Shown: positions 39,896 to 50,699, counted from the stretch's first letter. The stretch: DNA of 64,000 nt from Phocaeicola paurosaccharolyticus JCM 15092 (GCF_000613805.1 NZ_BAJR01000002.1:176864-240863), one strand, 5' to 3'. A program made the numbers and translations. Notes: generated by a model from the sequence alone, not told the origin.

Positions 39896-39901
39896 TTTAT
39901 T

Positions 39902-40099
39902 ATGAAAATTGCAGAAATTAGAGAAATAGCTACCAATGAATTGGCTGAAAGACTTGATTCTGAAGTTGCCAATTACAATCAGATGGTTTTAAATCATTCT
40001 ATCTCTCCGCTGGATAATCCTGCACAGATTAAAAAATTACGCAGAACTATTGCGCGTATGAAAGCAGAATTACGACTGAGAGAACTTAACAATAAATAA
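39902..40099 (+). CDS. rpmC: 50S ribosomal protein L29
   Basis: A 65-residue helical protein near the exit tunnel, containing [19 protein letters not shown] [15 protein letters not shown]. It lies 6 bases after rplP. Confidence 0.96.
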   Translation: MKIAEIREIATNELAERLDSEVANYNQMVLNHSISPLDNPAQIKKLRRTIARMKAELRLRELNNK

Positions 40100-40107
40100 T
40101 AGTCCTC

Positions 40108-40365
40108 ATGGAAGCTAGAAATTTAAGAAAAGAAAGAACGGGTGTTGTAGTAAGCAATAAGATGGATAAAACCATCACTGTTGCTTCTAAATTCAAAGAG
40201 AAACACCCTATATATGGTAAGTTCATTAGCAAGACTAAGAAATACCATGCTCATGATGAAAAGAACGAGAGCAATATCGGTGATAAAGTACTTATCATGG
40301 AAACTCGTCCTTTGAGCAAAACAAAGAGATGGAGATTGGTTGAAATAATCGAAAGAGCTAAGTAA
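40108..40365 (+). CDS. rpsQ: 30S ribosomal protein S17
   Basis: An 85-residue OB-fold protein with [16 protein letters not shown] and [17 protein letters not shown]. Standard length. Confidence 0.97.
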   Translation: MEARNLRKERTGVVVSNKMDKTITVASKFKEKHPIYGKFISKTKKYHAHDEKNESNIGDKVLIMETRPLSKTKRWRLVEIIERAK

Positions 40366-40367
40366 TT

Positions 40368-40733
40368 ATGATACAAGCAGAATCCAGACTTACAGTATGT
40401 GACAACAGTGGTGCTAAAGAGGCTCTTTGTATTCGCGTTTTAGGCGGTACAAAGAGACGTTACGCCTCTGTCGGGGATGTAATTGTCGTTTCAGTAAAGA
40501 GCGTTATCCCCTCAAGTGATGTTAAAAAAGGTGCAGTGTCAAAGGCTTTGATAGTACGTACAAAGAAGGAAATCCGTCGTGCGGATGGTTCTTATATACG
40601 TTTTGATGATAATGCTTGCGTTCTATTGAACAACGCAGGTGAAATTAGAGGTAGCCGTATCTTCGGTCCAGTAGCAAGAGAATTGCGTACTGCAAACATG
40701 AAGGTAGTTTCATTAGCACCAGAAGTACTTTAA
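40368..40733 (+). CDS. rplN: 50S ribosomal protein L14
   Basis: A 121-residue protein starting [19 protein letters not shown]. It forms part of an intersubunit bridge. The start is 2 bases after the rpsQ stop. Confidence 0.98.
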   Translation: MIQAESRLTVCDNSGAKEALCIRVLGGTKRRYASVGDVIVVSVKSVIPSSDVKKGAVSKALIVRTKKEIRRADGSYIRFDDNACVLLNNAGEIRGSRIFGPVARELRTANMKVVSLAPEVL

Positions 40734-40753
40734 TTTTGTAAAAGATTTAAGTA

Positions 40754-41077
40754 ATGAGTAAATTACATATTAAAAAAGGCGATACAGTTTACGTAAACTC
40801 TGGTGAAGATAAAGGTAAAACTGGCCGCGTGTTAAAAGTTCTTGTAGAGAAAGGACGTGCACTTGTAGAGGGTATTAATATGGTATCTAAAAGTACTAAA
40901 CCTAATGCAAAAAATCCTCAGGGAGGTATTGTTAAACAGGAAGCACCTATCCATATCTCAAACTTAAATGTGGTTGATCCTAAAACTGGAAAACCAACAC
41001 GTGTGGGAAGAAGAGAAAGTTCTGATGGAAGAACATTTGTTCGTTATGCTAAAAAATCAGGAGAGGAGATTAAATAA
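40754..41077 (+). CDS. rplX: 50S ribosomal protein L24
   Basis: A 107-residue KOW-domain assembly initiator, with [17 protein letters not shown]. Its stop overlaps the rplE start by one base. Confidence 0.97.
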   Translation: MSKLHIKKGDTVYVNSGEDKGKTGRVLKVLVEKGRALVEGINMVSKSTKPNAKNPQGGIVKQEAPIHISNLNVVDPKTGKPTRVGRRESSDGRTFVRYAKKSGEEIK

Positions 41078-41634
41078 TGAGTAATACTGCTAGCCTTAAA
41101 AAAGAATATGCAGAGCGCATTGCTCCTGCATTAAAAGAACAGTTCCAGTATTCTTCAGCAATGCAAGTCCCAGTTCTAAAGAAGATTGTTATCAATCAAG
41201 GATTGGGTAGCGCAGTTGCAGACAAGAAGATTATTGAGGTTGCTATTAATGAGTTGACAGCAATTACAGGTCAGAAAGCCGTTGCTACTATCTCACGTAA
41301 AGATATCGCAAACTTCAAGTTGCGTAAAAAAATGCCTATTGGCGTTATGGTGACATTGCGTCGTGAGAGAATGTATGAATTCTTGGAAAAGCTCGTTCGT
41401 GTTGCTTTACCACGTATTCGTGACTTCAAAGGTATCGAAAGTAAATTTGACGGAAGAGGTAATTATACATTGGGTATCCAAGAGCAAATTATTTTTCCTG
41501 AAATAAATATCGATAGTATTAGTAAAATTCTCGGAATGAATATTACCTTTGTAACTTCTGCAAATACAGATGAAGAAGGTTATGCATTGTTGAAAGAATT
41601 TGGTTTACCATTTAAGAACTCTAAAAAAGACTAA
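41077..41634 (+). CDS. rplE: 50S ribosomal protein L5
   Basis: A 185-residue protein of the central protuberance that binds 5S rRNA, with KIVINQGLG and [14 protein letters not shown]. It overlaps rplX. Confidence 0.98.
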   Translation: MSNTASLKKEYAERIAPALKEQFQYSSAMQVPVLKKIVINQGLGSAVADKKIIEVAINELTAITGQKAVATISRKDIANFKLRKKMPIGVMVTLRRERMYEFLEKLVRVALPRIRDFKGIESKFDGRGNYTLGIQEQIIFPEINIDSISKILGMNITFVTSANTDEEGYALLKEFGLPFKNSKKD

Positions 41635-41640
41635 TATATT

Positions 41641-41940
41641 ATGGCAAAAGAATCAATGAAAGCTCGTGAAGTAAAAAGAGCTAAACTTGTAGCCAAATAT
41701 GCTGAAAAACGTGCTGCTTTGAAGAAGATTGTTCAGACAGGAGATCCTGCAGAAGCTTTTGAGGCTGCTCAAAAGCTACAGGCAATTCCAAAGAATGCTA
41801 ATCCAATTCGTTTGCATAACCGTTGTAAGTTGACAGGTCGTCCAAAAGGTTATCTTCGTCAATTCGGAGTATCAAGAATCCAATTCAGAGAAATGGCTTC
41901 TAACGGACTAATACCAGGAGTAAAGAAAGCAAGCTGGTAA
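41641..41940 (+). CDS. rpsN: 30S ribosomal protein S14 (zinc-free form)
   Basis: A 99-residue protein of the long type that lacks the CxxC zinc site. Core [20 protein letters not shown]. With the zinc-free L36 it suggests a ribosome with low zinc need. Confidence 0.97.
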   Translation: MAKESMKAREVKRAKLVAKYAEKRAALKKIVQTGDPAEAFEAAQKLQAIPKNANPIRLHNRCKLTGRPKGYLRQFGVSRIQFREMASNGLIPGVKKASW

Positions 41941-41989
41941 CTTTTTTAAATATTGTCAGGGTTGTCCTGATTAATTTAATTTATAATAT

Positions 41990-42385
41990 ATGACAGATCC
42001 AATCGCAGATTATCTCACCAGGTTGAGAAATGCAATTAGTGCAAAGCACAGAATCGTTGAGGTCCCTGCCTCAAACTTGAAAAAGGAGATCACAAAGATT
42101 CTTTTTGACAAGGGTTATATCTTGAACTATAAGTTCTTGGAAGATGGCCCTCAAGGTACAATTAAAGTAGCTTTGAAGTACGATGCAGTTAACAAAGTTA
42201 ACGCAATCAAAAAGCTTGAGAGAGTTTCTTCTCCAGGTATGCGTAAGTACACAGGCTATAAAGACATGCCGAGAGTTATTAATGGTTTAGGTATTGCTAT
42301 AATATCTACTTCAAAAGGTGTAATGACAAATAAAGAGGCTGCTGACCTTAAAATAGGTGGTGAAGTTCTTTGTTATGTATATTAA
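41990..42385 (+). CDS. rpsH: 30S ribosomal protein S8
   Basis: A 131-residue 16S-rRNA-binding protein starting MTDPIADYLTRLRNAI. The C-terminal signature ISTSKGVMTNKEA is intact. In E. coli it represses the spc operon. Confidence 0.98.
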   Translation: MTDPIADYLTRLRNAISAKHRIVEVPASNLKKEITKILFDKGYILNYKFLEDGPQGTIKVALKYDAVNKVNAIKKLERVSSPGMRKYTGYKDMPRVINGLGIAIISTSKGVMTNKEAADLKIGGEVLCYVY

Positions 42386-42400
42386 TAAGGAGGATAAGCA

Positions 42401-42970
42401 ATGTCAAGAATAGGAAAATTACCCATTAATATACCTGCAGGCGTTACAGTAACAATGAAAGATAATACTGTAACAGTTAAAGGGCCTAAAGGTGAACTTA
42501 CACAGTTTGTTGACCCTTCTATCGAAGTCGCTTTCGAAGAGGGACAAGTGGTGTTGAAAGAGAATGAAAATGCAATGCTCGATAACCCAAAGCAGAGACA
42601 TGCGTTCCATGGCTTGTATCGTTCATTGTTGAATAATATGGTCGTTGGCGTATCTGAAGGTTACAAGAAAGAATTGGAATTAGTCGGAGTTGGTTACCGA
42701 GCTACAAGCAATGGTAACATTATCGATTTTGCTTTAGGCTATACTCACAATATCTTCTTCCAGTTACCTGAAGAGATCAAAGTTGAAACAAAGTCTGAAA
42801 GAAATAAGAATCCATTAATCATATTGGAATCTTGTGATAAGCAATTGCTTGGTCAGATTTGCTCTAAGATCCGCTCTTTCCGTAAGCCAGAACCTTATAA
42901 AGGTAAAGGTATTAAGTTTGTTGGCGAAGAAATTCGTAGAAAGTCTGGTAAATCAGCAGGCGCTAAATAA
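42401..42970 (+). CDS. rplF: 50S ribosomal protein L6
   Basis: A 189-residue two-domain protein starting MSRIGKLPINIPAGVTV, with PEPYKGKGIKFVGEEIRRK at the C-terminus. A TAAGGAGG precedes the ATG. Confidence 0.98.
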   Translation: MSRIGKLPINIPAGVTVTMKDNTVTVKGPKGELTQFVDPSIEVAFEEGQVVLKENENAMLDNPKQRHAFHGLYRSLLNNMVVGVSEGYKKELELVGVGYRATSNGNIIDFALGYTHNIFFQLPEEIKVETKSERNKNPLIILESCDKQLLGQICSKIRSFRKPEPYKGKGIKFVGEEIRRKSGKSAGAK

Positions 42971-42991
42971 TTTACATAAAATTGTATAATC

Positions 42992-43333
42992 ATGACAACA
43001 AAAATAGAAAGACGTATTAAGATCAAATATAGAGTACGCAATAAGATTTCAGGTACTACTGAACGTCCGCGTATGAGTGTATTTAGAAGTAACAAGCAGA
43101 TCTATGTTCAAGTTATAGATGACTTGTCTGGAAAGACTTTGGCGGCAGCTTCTTCTTTGGGAATGGAAGTTATGCCTAAAAAAGATCAGGCTGCTAAAGT
43201 TGGTGAACTGATTGCCAAAAAAGCTCAGGAAGCCGGTATTACGACTGTCGTATTCGACCGTAATGGTTACTTATATCATGGGAGAATCAAAGAAGTAGCT
43301 GATGCTGCTCGTAACGGTGGACTTAAATTTTAA
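42992..43333 (+). CDS. rplR: 50S ribosomal protein L18
   Basis: A 113-residue 5S-rRNA-binding protein with [20 protein letters not shown] and the C-terminal [17 protein letters not shown]. Confidence 0.98.
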   Translation: MTTKIERRIKIKYRVRNKISGTTERPRMSVFRSNKQIYVQVIDDLSGKTLAAASSLGMEVMPKKDQAAKVGELIAKKAQEAGITTVVFDRNGYLYHGRIKEVADAARNGGLKF

Positions 43334-43339
43334 TAGATT

Positions 43340-43855
43340 ATGGCAGTTAATAATAAAATCAAAATCACTAACGACATAGAGTTAAAAGATAGATTAGTTG
43401 CTATTAACCGTGTTACTAAAGTTACTAAGGGTGGTAGAACATTCAGTTTTTCTGCTATCGTAGTTGTTGGTAACGAAGACGGTATTATTGGTTGGGGACT
43501 AGGTAAGGCTGGTGAAGTTACAGCTGCTATCGCTAAAGGCGTTGAAGCTGCAAAGAAAAACCTTACTCGTGTACCAGTTCTTAAAGGAACTGTTCCTCAT
43601 GAACAATCTGCTAAGTTTGGTGGTGCTGAGGTTTTCATTAAACCAGCATCAACAGGTACTGGAGTAGTAGCTGGTGGCGCTATGCGTGCCGTTCTTGAAA
43701 GCGTAGGAATTACTGATGTTCTTGCTAAGTCTAAAGGATCTTCAAATCCTCACAACTTGGTTAAGGCAACTATTCTTGCTCTAGGAGAGATGAGAGATGC
43801 TCGCATGGTTGCTCAGAACCGTGGAATAAGTATGGAAAAAGTATTTAGAGGATAA
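43340..43855 (+). CDS. rpsE: 30S ribosomal protein S5
   Basis: A 171-residue protein at the mRNA entry site; [20 protein letters not shown] and [16 protein letters not shown] are the family signatures. It lies 6 bases after rplR. Confidence 0.98.
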   Translation: MAVNNKIKITNDIELKDRLVAINRVTKVTKGGRTFSFSAIVVVGNEDGIIGWGLGKAGEVTAAIAKGVEAAKKNLTRVPVLKGTVPHEQSAKFGGAEVFIKPASTGTGVVAGGAMRAVLESVGITDVLAKSKGSSNPHNLVKATILALGEMRDARMVAQNRGISMEKVFRG

Positions 43856-43866
43856 GGAGAATTTAT

Positions 43867-44043
43867 ATGGCAACTATAAAGATTAAACAAACTAAGAGTA
43901 GAATTGGTGCTCCAGCTGATCAGAAAAGAGTGCTAGATGCATTAGGACTTCATAAGATGAATCGAGTTGTTGAACGTGAAGCTACTCCTTCTATCCTAGG
44001 AATGGTAAATAAGGTTAAACACTTAGTTACAATCCTAGATTAA
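43867..44043 (+). CDS. rpmD: 50S ribosomal protein L30
   Basis: A 58-residue protein too short for common length cut-offs. It reads [20 protein letters not shown] and ends [10 protein letters not shown], the usual L30 pattern. The ATG is 11 bases after the rpsE stop, with AAGGAGA in front. Confidence 0.97.
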   Translation: MATIKIKQTKSRIGAPADQKRVLDALGLHKMNRVVEREATPSILGMVNKVKHLVTILD

Positions 44044-44071
44044 TTCATTGTTAAAAAAAACTGATTACAAT

Positions 44072-44518
44072 ATGGATTTAAGTAATTTAAAACCTGCAGA
44101 AGGATCAACTCATTCAAGAAAAAGAATCGGTCGTGGACCAGGTTCTGGTTTGGGTGGTACTTCAACAAGAGGTCATAAAGGAGCGAAATCAAGATCAGGA
44201 TACTCTAAAAAAATAGGTTTTGAAGGTGGTCAGATGCCTCTTCAACGTAGAGTTCCAAAATTTGGTTTTAAGAATATCAACCGCGTTGAATATAAAGCTA
44301 TTAATCTTGACGTTATCGATGCTTTGGCAAAGAAAAACTCTTTGGCAAAGGTTGGAATTAATGACTTTGTTGAAGCTGGATACATATCTTCTAATCAATT
44401 AGTAAAAGTACTTGGTAACGGTAGCCTGTCAACAAAACTCGAGATTGAAGCTAATGCTTTCTCTAAGAGTGCTGTTGCTGCGATCGAAGCTATTGGTGGT
44501 AATGCGATAAAACTCTGA
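44072..44518 (+). CDS. rplO: 50S ribosomal protein L15
   Basis: A 148-residue protein starting [20 protein letters not shown] with the glycine-rich loop [19 protein letters not shown]. The ATG at 44072 fits the family N-terminus; an upstream in-frame TTG at 44048 is not needed. Confidence 0.97.
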   Translation: MDLSNLKPAEGSTHSRKRIGRGPGSGLGGTSTRGHKGAKSRSGYSKKIGFEGGQMPLQRRVPKFGFKNINRVEYKAINLDVIDALAKKNSLAKVGINDFVEAGYISSNQLVKVLGNGSLSTKLEIEANAFSKSAVAAIEAIGGNAIKL

Positions 44519-44522
44519 TTCA

Positions 44523-45866
44523 ATGAGAAAATCTATTGAAACATTAAAAAATATATGGAATATTGAGGATCTTAGAAAAAGGATCCTCATAACTATATTG
44601 TTTGTTGCAATTTATAGGTTTGGATCTTATGTGGTCCTACCGGGAATAAATCCTGCTATGTTAACACAATTGCATAAACAGACAAGTGAAGGTCTATTAG
44701 CCTTGTTAAACATGTTCTCTGGTGGAGCTTTTTCTAATGCATCTATTTTTGCATTAGGAATTATGCCTTATATCTCGGCATCAATCGTAATTCAACTATT
44801 AGCGATAGCCGTTCCTTACTTTCAAAAAATTCAACGTGAAGGTGAAAGTGGAAGGCGTAAGATAAATCAATATACTCGTATATTGACTATTGCCATTTTG
44901 GTTTTTCAAGCTCCGTCATATTTGCTTAACTTGAAGATGCAAGCTGGACCATCGCTTAATGCTTCATTAGATTGGACATTTTTCATAATTACTTCTACAA
45001 TCATCCTAGCAGCAGGAAGTATGTTTATACTTTGGTTAGGTGAGAGAATTACAGACAAAGGAATCGGTAATGGTATATCATTCATAATATTGGTTGGTAT
45101 CATCGCTCGTCTTCCTCAGTCTCTTTTCCAAGAAGTAGTGTCTCGCTTATCTTCTCCAGGTGCTGGAGGTATCGTGATGTTCTTGATAGAGATAGTCTTC
45201 CTACTTTTAGTTATTTCTGCTTCAATTCTTTTGGTACAAGGCGTTAGAAAAGTGCCAGTACAATATGCAAAAAGAATAGTCGGTAACAAACAATATGGTG
45301 GTGCAAGACAGTATATACCTTTGAAAGTAAATGCGGCTAATGTAATGCCTATCATTTTTGCTCAGGCTATTATGTTTATACCTATCACTATTGTAGGTTT
45401 CTCTAATGTATCAACTGCAAGTGGGGTAACTCAGCAATTGGTTGATCACACTAGTTTACTATATAATGTGGTATTCGCTTTACTGATAATTGTATTTACC
45501 TATTTCTATACGGCAATTACAATTAATCCTACACAGATGTCTGAAGATATGAAGAGAAATAATGGTTTTATTCCAGGTATCAAACCAGGAAAAGATACTG
45601 CTGAGTATATCGATGCTATCATGTCTCGTATTACTTTACCAGGATCTATGTTTTTGGCAATTGTAGCTATTATGCCCGCTTTTGCAGGTGTTTTTGGAGT
45701 AAAAGCAGAGTTTGCTCAATTCTTCGGAGGAACATCACTCTTGATTCTTGTCGGTGTTGTATTGGATACATTACAACAAGTAGAAAGCCATTTATTGATG
45801 CGTCATTATGATGGACTTCTTAATTCCGGTAGAATTAGAGGCCGTAACGGTGTTGCAGCATATTAA
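44523..45866 (+). CDS. secY: preprotein translocase subunit SecY
   Basis: A 447-residue channel protein of the inner membrane with ten predicted membrane helices. Typical segments include GIMPYISASIVIQLL, GLGERITDKGIGNG-like GERITDKGIGNGISF and the C-terminal LLMRHYDGLLNSGRIRGRN. It is 4 bases after rplO. Confidence 0.98.
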   Translation: MRKSIETLKNIWNIEDLRKRILITILFVAIYRFGSYVVLPGINPAMLTQLHKQTSEGLLALLNMFSGGAFSNASIFALGIMPYISASIVIQLLAIAVPYFQKIQREGESGRRKINQYTRILTIAILVFQAPSYLLNLKMQAGPSLNASLDWTFFIITSTIILAAGSMFILWLGERITDKGIGNGISFIILVGIIARLPQSLFQEVVSRLSSPGAGGIVMFLIEIVFLLLVISASILLVQGVRKVPVQYAKRIVGNKQYGGARQYIPLKVNAANVMPIIFAQAIMFIPITIVGFSNVSTASGVTQQLVDHTSLLYNVVFALLIIVFTYFYTAITINPTQMSEDMKRNNGFIPGIKPGKDTAEYIDAIMSRITLPGSMFLAIVAIMPAFAGVFGVKAEFAQFFGGTSLLILVGVVLDTLQQVESHLLMRHYDGLLNSGRIRGRNGVAAY

Positions 45867-45877
45867 TCAGTCAGAGA

Positions 45878-46675
45878 ATGATATTTCTTAAGACAGATGA
45901 TGAAATAGAACTACTTCGGCAGAGTAACCAACTCGTTGGTAAAACTCTCGCCGAAATAGCTAAAATTATCAAACCAGGTATCACAACCTTGGAACTTGAT
46001 AAGGTAGCAGAAGAATTTATAAGAGATAATGGGGCTATACCTACATTCAAAGGTTTTCCAAACCCTTATGGAGGCCCATTCCCAAATTCAATATGCACCT
46101 CAGTCAATGATCAGGTTGTACATGGTATACCAAATAACATTCCGCTTAAGGATGGAGATATTGTTTCGGTTGATTGTGGAACGTTGTTAAATGGTTTTTG
46201 TGGAGATTCAGCTTATACGTTTTGTGTCGGTGAAGTAGCACCTGAGGTGGTGAAACTTCTTAAGACAACAAAAGAGTCTCTTTACTTAGGTATAGAGAAT
46301 GCTGTTCACGGCAAACGTATAGGTGATATCGGATATGCAATTCAGAGTTATTGTGAAAGTAACTCTTATGGTGTAGTCCGAGAATTTATCGGTCATGGTA
46401 TCGGTAAAGATATGCATGAAGATCCACAAGTACCAAACTATGGAAAAAGAGGATATGGCACGCAGTTGAAAAAAGGTATGTGCATAGCTATCGAACCGAT
46501 GATTACACTAGGTGATCGTCAGATAGTAATGGAGAGAGATGGATGGAGCGTACGAACTAGAGATAGGAAATGCGCTGCGCATTTTGAACATACAGTTGCC
46601 ATAGGAGTTGGTAAGGCAACGATTTTATCATCATTTGAGTTTATAGAACAAGTATTAGGAGATAAAGCAATTTAA
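45878..46675 (+). CDS. map: type I methionine aminopeptidase
   Basis: A 265-residue enzyme that removes the initiator methionine. Metal ligands: [10 protein letters not shown] and GDSAYTF (aspartates), [10 protein letters not shown] (histidine), EPMIT and EHTVAIG (glutamates). Position after secY is usual. Confidence 0.97.
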   Translation: MIFLKTDDEIELLRQSNQLVGKTLAEIAKIIKPGITTLELDKVAEEFIRDNGAIPTFKGFPNPYGGPFPNSICTSVNDQVVHGIPNNIPLKDGDIVSVDCGTLLNGFCGDSAYTFCVGEVAPEVVKLLKTTKESLYLGIENAVHGKRIGDIGYAIQSYCESNSYGVVREFIGHGIGKDMHEDPQVPNYGKRGYGTQLKKGMCIAIEPMITLGDRQIVMERDGWSVRTRDRKCAAHFEHTVAIGVGKATILSSFEFIEQVLGDKAI

Positions 46676-46676
46676 T

Positions 46677-46895
46677 ATGGCTAAGCAATCCGCAATAGAG
46701 CAAGATGGAGTAATAATAGAGGCATTGTCAAATGCAATGTTTAGAGTAGAATTGGATAATGGTCATGAAATTACTGCCCATATATCTGGTAAAATGAGAA
46801 TGCATTACATTAAAATATTGCCTGGAGATAAGGTTAGAGTTGAGATGTCACCTTATGACTTATCTAAAGGAAGGATAGTTTTTAGATACAAATAA
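46677..46895 (+). CDS. infA: translation initiation factor IF-1
   Basis: A 72-residue OB-fold factor with [20 protein letters not shown] and [20 protein letters not shown]. One base separates it from the map stop, so translation is likely coupled. Confidence 0.98.
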   Translation: MAKQSAIEQDGVIIEALSNAMFRVELDNGHEITAHISGKMRMHYIKILPGDKVRVEMSPYDLSKGRIVFRYK

Positions 46896-46906
46896 AAAAT
46901 TAAGAT

Positions 46907-47023
46907 ATGAAAGTAAGAGCATCATTAAAGAAACGTACAGCGGAATGCAAGATCGTAAGACGCAATGGCTGTTTGTATGTTATTAACAAGAAAAATCCTA
47001 AGTATAAACAACGTCAAGGATAA
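46907..47023 (+). CDS. rpmJ: 50S ribosomal protein L36 (zinc-free form)
   Basis: A 38-residue protein reading [20 protein letters not shown] and ending NPKYKQRQG. Of the four zinc ligands of the classical form only Cys14 is kept; the others are Thr11, Asn27 and Tyr33. It is therefore the zinc-independent type. Too short for usual length cut-offs, but sequence and position are decisive. Confidence 0.97.
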   Translation: MKVRASLKKRTAECKIVRRNGCLYVINKKNPKYKQRQG

Positions 47024-47056
47024 TTTATTATTTTTGCAAAAAAAATAATTTAGTAT

Positions 47057-47437
47057 ATGGCTATAAGAATAGTTGGTGTAGATTTACCTCAGAACAAGAG
47101 AGGTGAGATTGCGTTGACCTATGTGTATGGTATAGGACGCAACAGCTCCGCAAAAATTTTAGATAAAGCAGGAGTAGACAAAGACTTGAAAGTCAAAGAT
47201 TGGACTGATGATCAGGCAGCTAAGATTCGTGAGATCATTGGCGCTGAATATAAGGTCGAAGGTGATCTTCGTTCTGAGATCCAATTAAACATTAAGAGAT
47301 TAATGGATATTGGTTGCTATCGTGGTGTTCGCCACCGTATTGGCTTACCAGTTCGTGGACAAAGCACTAAGAATAATGCTCGTACACGTAAGGGTAGAAA
47401 GAAAACAGTTGCAAATAAGAAAAAAGCTACTAAATAA
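47057..47437 (+). CDS. rpsM: 30S ribosomal protein S13
   Basis: A 126-residue protein of the 30S head starting [20 protein letters not shown], with [29 protein letters not shown] box at 47029-47036 just upstream may be an internal promoter for the alpha-type genes. Confidence 0.98.
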   Translation: MAIRIVGVDLPQNKRGEIALTYVYGIGRNSSAKILDKAGVDKDLKVKDWTDDQAAKIREIIGAEYKVEGDLRSEIQLNIKRLMDIGCYRGVRHRIGLPVRGQSTKNNARTRKGRKKTVANKKKATK

Positions 47438-47448
47438 TAATTGTTGAT

Positions 47449-47487
47449 ATGGCAAAAAAACAGTCGCAGCTAAGAAGAGAAATGTGA
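47449..47487 (+). other. rpsK: 5' end of rpsK, out of frame with the rest
   Basis: The ATG at 47449 reads MAKK, the normal start of Bacteroides S11. With eight A in the next run it would continue [19 protein letters not shown] into the main frame. The run has seven A (47454-47460), so this frame ends after 12 codons at TGA 47485-47487. Confidence 0.85.
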
Positions 47488-47837
47488 AAGTTGATGCAAA
47501 TGGACAACTACATGTTCATTCTTCATTCAACAACATCATTGTATCTCTAGCAAATAGTGAAGGTCAGATTATCTCTTGGTCTTCTGCCGGTAAAATGGGA
47601 TTTAGAGGTTCTAAAAAGAATACTCCTTATGCAGCTCAGATGGCTGCGCAAGATTGTGCAAAAATTGCATTTGATCTTGGCCTAAGAAAAGTAAAAGCTT
47701 ATGTTAAGGGTCCAGGTAACGGACGTGAGTCTGCTATCAGAACAATACACGGAGCTGGAATCGAAGTAACAGAGATTGTTGACGTTACTCCACTTCCTCA
47801 CAATGGTTGTCGTCCTCCAAAGAGAAGAAGAGTTTAA
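47484..47837 (+). CDS. rpsK: 30S ribosomal protein S11, 5' frameshift
   Basis: A 117-residue frame opening at GTG 47484 with [18 protein letters not shown] and ending [13 protein letters not shown], so the entire S11 core of the platform is present. The first 12-13 residues ([12 protein letters not shown]) are encoded upstream in another frame. The GTG overlaps the stop of that short frame (ATGTGA), so coupled restart is conceivable, but an exact restoration at the A run would give the normal protein. A homopolymer-length error is the simplest reading. Confidence 0.93.
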   Translation: MKVDANGQLHVHSSFNNIIVSLANSEGQIISWSSAGKMGFRGSKKNTPYAAQMAAQDCAKIAFDLGLRKVKAYVKGPGNGRESAIRTIHGAGIEVTEIVDVTPLPHNGCRPPKRRRV

Positions 47838-47951
47838 TAGATAACCAAAATTTAAGTAACTTGATTTTGTTAATAAATGGATTGCACTTTCCTTTCTGTA
47901 ATCGCGGCTGCAACAAATTAAGTTCATTTATAACAATTAAAATTAATAGAA

Positions 47952-48557
47952 ATGGCTAGATATACTGGACCAAAATCAAGAATTGCCCGTAAATTCGGTG
48001 AAGGAATATTTGGAGCAGATAAAGTTCTATCTAAGAAAAATTATCCTCCTGGACAACATGGTAACAACAGAAGAAAGAAAACTTCTGAGTATGGTGTCAT
48101 GTTAGCTGAAAAGCAGAAAGCAAAATATACTTATGGAGTATTAGAAAAACAATTCCGTAACTTATTTGAGAAATCTGCAAGTGCAAATGGTATTACTGGT
48201 GAGATCTTACTTCAGAGCCTTGAAGTTCGTCTCGATAACATCGTATTCCGTTTAGGTATCGCTCCAACTCGTGCTGCTGCTCGTCAGTTAGTAGGTCACA
48301 GACACATTACTGTTGATGGTAAGGTTGTAAATATTCCTTCTTATTCAGTAAAACCAGGTCAGATTGTTGGTGTACGTGAAAGATCTAAATCTTTGGAAGT
48401 TATAGGTAATTCACTTGCTGGATTTAACCATAGCAAGTATCCATGGTTAGAATGGGATGATAACAGTAAGGTAGGTAAATTGCTTCACATACCTGAGAGA
48501 GCTGACATTCCTGAAAACATAAAAGAGCACTTGATCGTTGAATTGTATTCTAAATAA
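47952..48557 (+). CDS. rpsD: 30S ribosomal protein S4
   Basis: A 201-residue primary assembly protein with the S4 domain around [20 protein letters not shown] and [16 protein letters not shown] at the start. The 114-base spacer before it is longer than its neighbours and may hold a leader, but no clear structure is visible. Confidence 0.98.
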   Translation: MARYTGPKSRIARKFGEGIFGADKVLSKKNYPPGQHGNNRRKKTSEYGVMLAEKQKAKYTYGVLEKQFRNLFEKSASANGITGEILLQSLEVRLDNIVFRLGIAPTRAAARQLVGHRHITVDGKVVNIPSYSVKPGQIVGVRERSKSLEVIGNSLAGFNHSKYPWLEWDDNSKVGKLLHIPERADIPENIKEHLIVELYSK

Positions 48558-48568
48558 TAATTAATTTC

Positions 48569-49561
48569 ATGGCGATATTAGCATTTCAAAAACCTGATAA
48601 AGTATTAATGTTGGAAGCGGATTCTAAATTTGGTAAATTCGAATTCCGCCCTCTTGAACCCGGTTTTGGTATTACCGTAGGTAATGCTTTGCGCCGTATT
48701 CTTCTTTCTTCTTTGGAAGGATTTGCTATCAATACAATAAAAATTGAAGGTGTTGAGCATGAATTTGCTACCGTGCCAGGAGTAAAAGAAGATGTTACCA
48801 ACATTATCTTAAATCTTAAACAAGTGAGATTTAAGCAAGTAGTGGAAGAATTTGAAGGTGAGAAGTTAAGCCTCACTATAGAAAATTCTGTAGAATTTAA
48901 GGCAGGTGATTTAAGTAAGTATTTGACTGGATTTGAAGTGTTAAATCCTGAGTTAGTTATTTGCCATTTAGATTCCAAGGCAACATTAAAGATGGATCTA
49001 ACAATTAACAAAGGTCGTGGATACGTTCCTTCTGATGAGAATCGTGAATACTGTACTGATGTTAATGTAATTCCAATTGATTCCATTTATACTCCTATCC
49101 GTAATGTCAAGTATCAAGTTGAAAACTTCCGTGTAGAACAGAAGACTGACTATGAAAAACTTGTTCTTGAAATTACAACCGATGGTTCCATTCACCCAAA
49201 AGAGGCTTTGAAAGAGGCTGCTAAGATATTGATTTATCACTTCATGCTTTTCTCTGATGAAAAGATCACACTTGAGACAACTGATGTTGATGGTAATGAA
49301 GAGTTTGATGAAGAGGTATTGCATATGCGCCAGCTTCTTAAGACTAAGCTCGTAGACATGGATCTCTCAGTTCGTGCTTTGAACTGCTTGAAAGCTGCTG
49401 ATGTTGAGACATTAGGCGACTTGGTACAGTTCAACAAGACCGATCTTTTGAAATTCAGAAATTTTGGTAAGAAATCGCTCACTGAGCTTGATGATTTGCT
49501 CGAGAGTCTGAATCTGTCGTTTGGAACAGATATTTCTAAATATAAATTAGATAAAGATTAA
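48569..49561 (+). CDS. rpoA: RNA polymerase alpha subunit
   Basis: A 330-residue subunit. The N-terminal dimer domain has [20 protein letters not shown]; the C-terminal DNA- and activator-binding domain has [20 protein letters not shown] and [13 protein letters not shown]. Full length. Confidence 0.99.
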   Translation: MAILAFQKPDKVLMLEADSKFGKFEFRPLEPGFGITVGNALRRILLSSLEGFAINTIKIEGVEHEFATVPGVKEDVTNIILNLKQVRFKQVVEEFEGEKLSLTIENSVEFKAGDLSKYLTGFEVLNPELVICHLDSKATLKMDLTINKGRGYVPSDENREYCTDVNVIPIDSIYTPIRNVKYQVENFRVEQKTDYEKLVLEITTDGSIHPKEALKEAAKILIYHFMLFSDEKITLETTDVDGNEEFDEEVLHMRQLLKTKLVDMDLSVRALNCLKAADVETLGDLVQFNKTDLLKFRNFGKKSLTELDDLLESLNLSFGTDISKYKLDKD

Positions 49562-49564
49562 AAA

Positions 49565-50068
49565 ATGAGACATAATAAGAAATTCAATCACTTAGGTCGT
49601 ACTGCTTCTCATAGAGCTGCTATGTTATCGAATATGGCATGTTCTTTGATTATGCACAAAAGAATCACTACGACTTTAGCTAAGGCAAAAGAACTTAAAA
49701 AGTTCGTTGAACCTTTAATCACTAAGTCTAAAGATGATACAACTAATTCTAGACGTGTCGTTTTCAGCAACTTGCAAGACAAGTTCGCTGTAACTGAGCT
49801 TTTCAAAGAAATCTCTGTTAAGGTAGCTGACCGCCCAGGTGGTTATACACGTATTATCAAGACTGGTAGACGTTTAGGTGATAATGCTGAAATGTGCTTC
49901 ATCGAGTTAGTTGACTATGATGAAAACATGGCTAAAGTTGCTCCAGCTAAGAAGGCTGCTCGTACTCGCCGCTCAAAGAAAGCTGCAGACGCTCCTAAAG
50001 TAGAAGTTGCTGTTGAAGAAACTGCAAAAGCTGAAGTAGCTGCTGAAGAAGCTCCAAAGGCAGAATAA
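49565..50068 (+). CDS. rplQ: 50S ribosomal protein L17 with extended tail
   Basis: A 167-residue protein starting [20 protein letters not shown]. The L17 fold ends near residue 120 and is followed by a tail rich in Ala, Lys and Glu (about 125-167), seen in Bacteroidetes L17. It closes the ribosomal block and is followed by a strong terminator. Confidence 0.97.
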   Translation: MRHNKKFNHLGRTASHRAAMLSNMACSLIMHKRITTTLAKAKELKKFVEPLITKSKDDTTNSRRVVFSNLQDKFAVTELFKEISVKVADRPGGYTRIIKTGRRLGDNAEMCFIELVDYDENMAKVAPAKKAARTRRSKKAADAPKVEVAVEETAKAEVAAEEAPKAE

Positions 50069-50090
50069 CTCATAAAATATATATGTAGAG

Positions 50091-50121
50091 AGAGGTGTAT
50101 CATATGATACACCTCTTTTTA
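50091..50121 (+). terminator. terminator of the ribosomal protein block
   Basis: A perfect 13-bp stem (AGAGGTGTATCAT and its complement, no loop bases beyond the turn) followed by TTTTT. Confidence 0.9.
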
Positions 50122-50273
50122 TTTCTATTTATCAAGGTAATTATGTTATTCCACTGTAATAATAATGTTATATTTTAAGTAGTGTAATACTCATTGTCTT
50201 AAAAAAATATATCCTTTTTTGCTATAACTGATAATAGCATTATATTTGGTCATTAATCATTTTATAATCACTG

Positions 50274-50699
50274 ATGCGATCTTTTTTGCTGATATTATTC
50301 ATGATTATCGGTATAGGTTTCTTTACAAGCACCAAAACTGTTAATACCTCGGATAAGGTTTCTTTTATTGAGTTCCTTCTTCAGCAAGATTGTCATGCAA
50401 AATCCAGTTCACCTAATGGGCTATTTATTATATCAAAGAATGTTTCTAATAATAACACCGCTCTTGATCCGACAAGTTTATACACCTTTTACACTAACCT
50501 ATGCTTTAAATTCAATAGGATAAATAGTTTACTTTCACAAGAGGCTAACATATATCTTAAGAACATTTTAAGACAGAAATCTATATTCGATCTGCTGAGC
50601 CAGAGAGGTAGAGTGCAATATGATAGTTCAATATCTCTATATAAGCTGCTTAACTCCTGCAATTTTTATACCTTCCATAACCATCGTATTATAATTTAG
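50274..50699 (+). CDS. small exported or membrane-anchored protein of unknown function
   Basis: A 141-residue frame beginning MRSFLLILFMIIGIGFFTS, a hydrophobic segment that can act as a signal or anchor. The rest is rich in Ser, Asn and Tyr, with two cysteines-bearing patches (LQQDCHAK, TNLCFKF), and no family is recognised. Codon use resembles the region. No clear promoter is seen. It may be a real gene, but a chance open frame cannot be ruled out. Confidence 0.45.
   Translation: MRSFLLILFMIIGIGFFTSTKTVNTSDKVSFIEFLLQQDCHAKSSSPNGLFIISKNVSNNNTALDPTSLYTFYTNLCFKFNRINSLLSQEANIYLKNILRQKSIFDLLSQRGRVQYDSSISLYKLLNSCNFYTFHNHRIII

Noticed and set aside
48586..49086. 166-aa minus-strand frame inside rpoA
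   Set aside because: Shadow of rpoA in the opposite strand with no recognisable domain.
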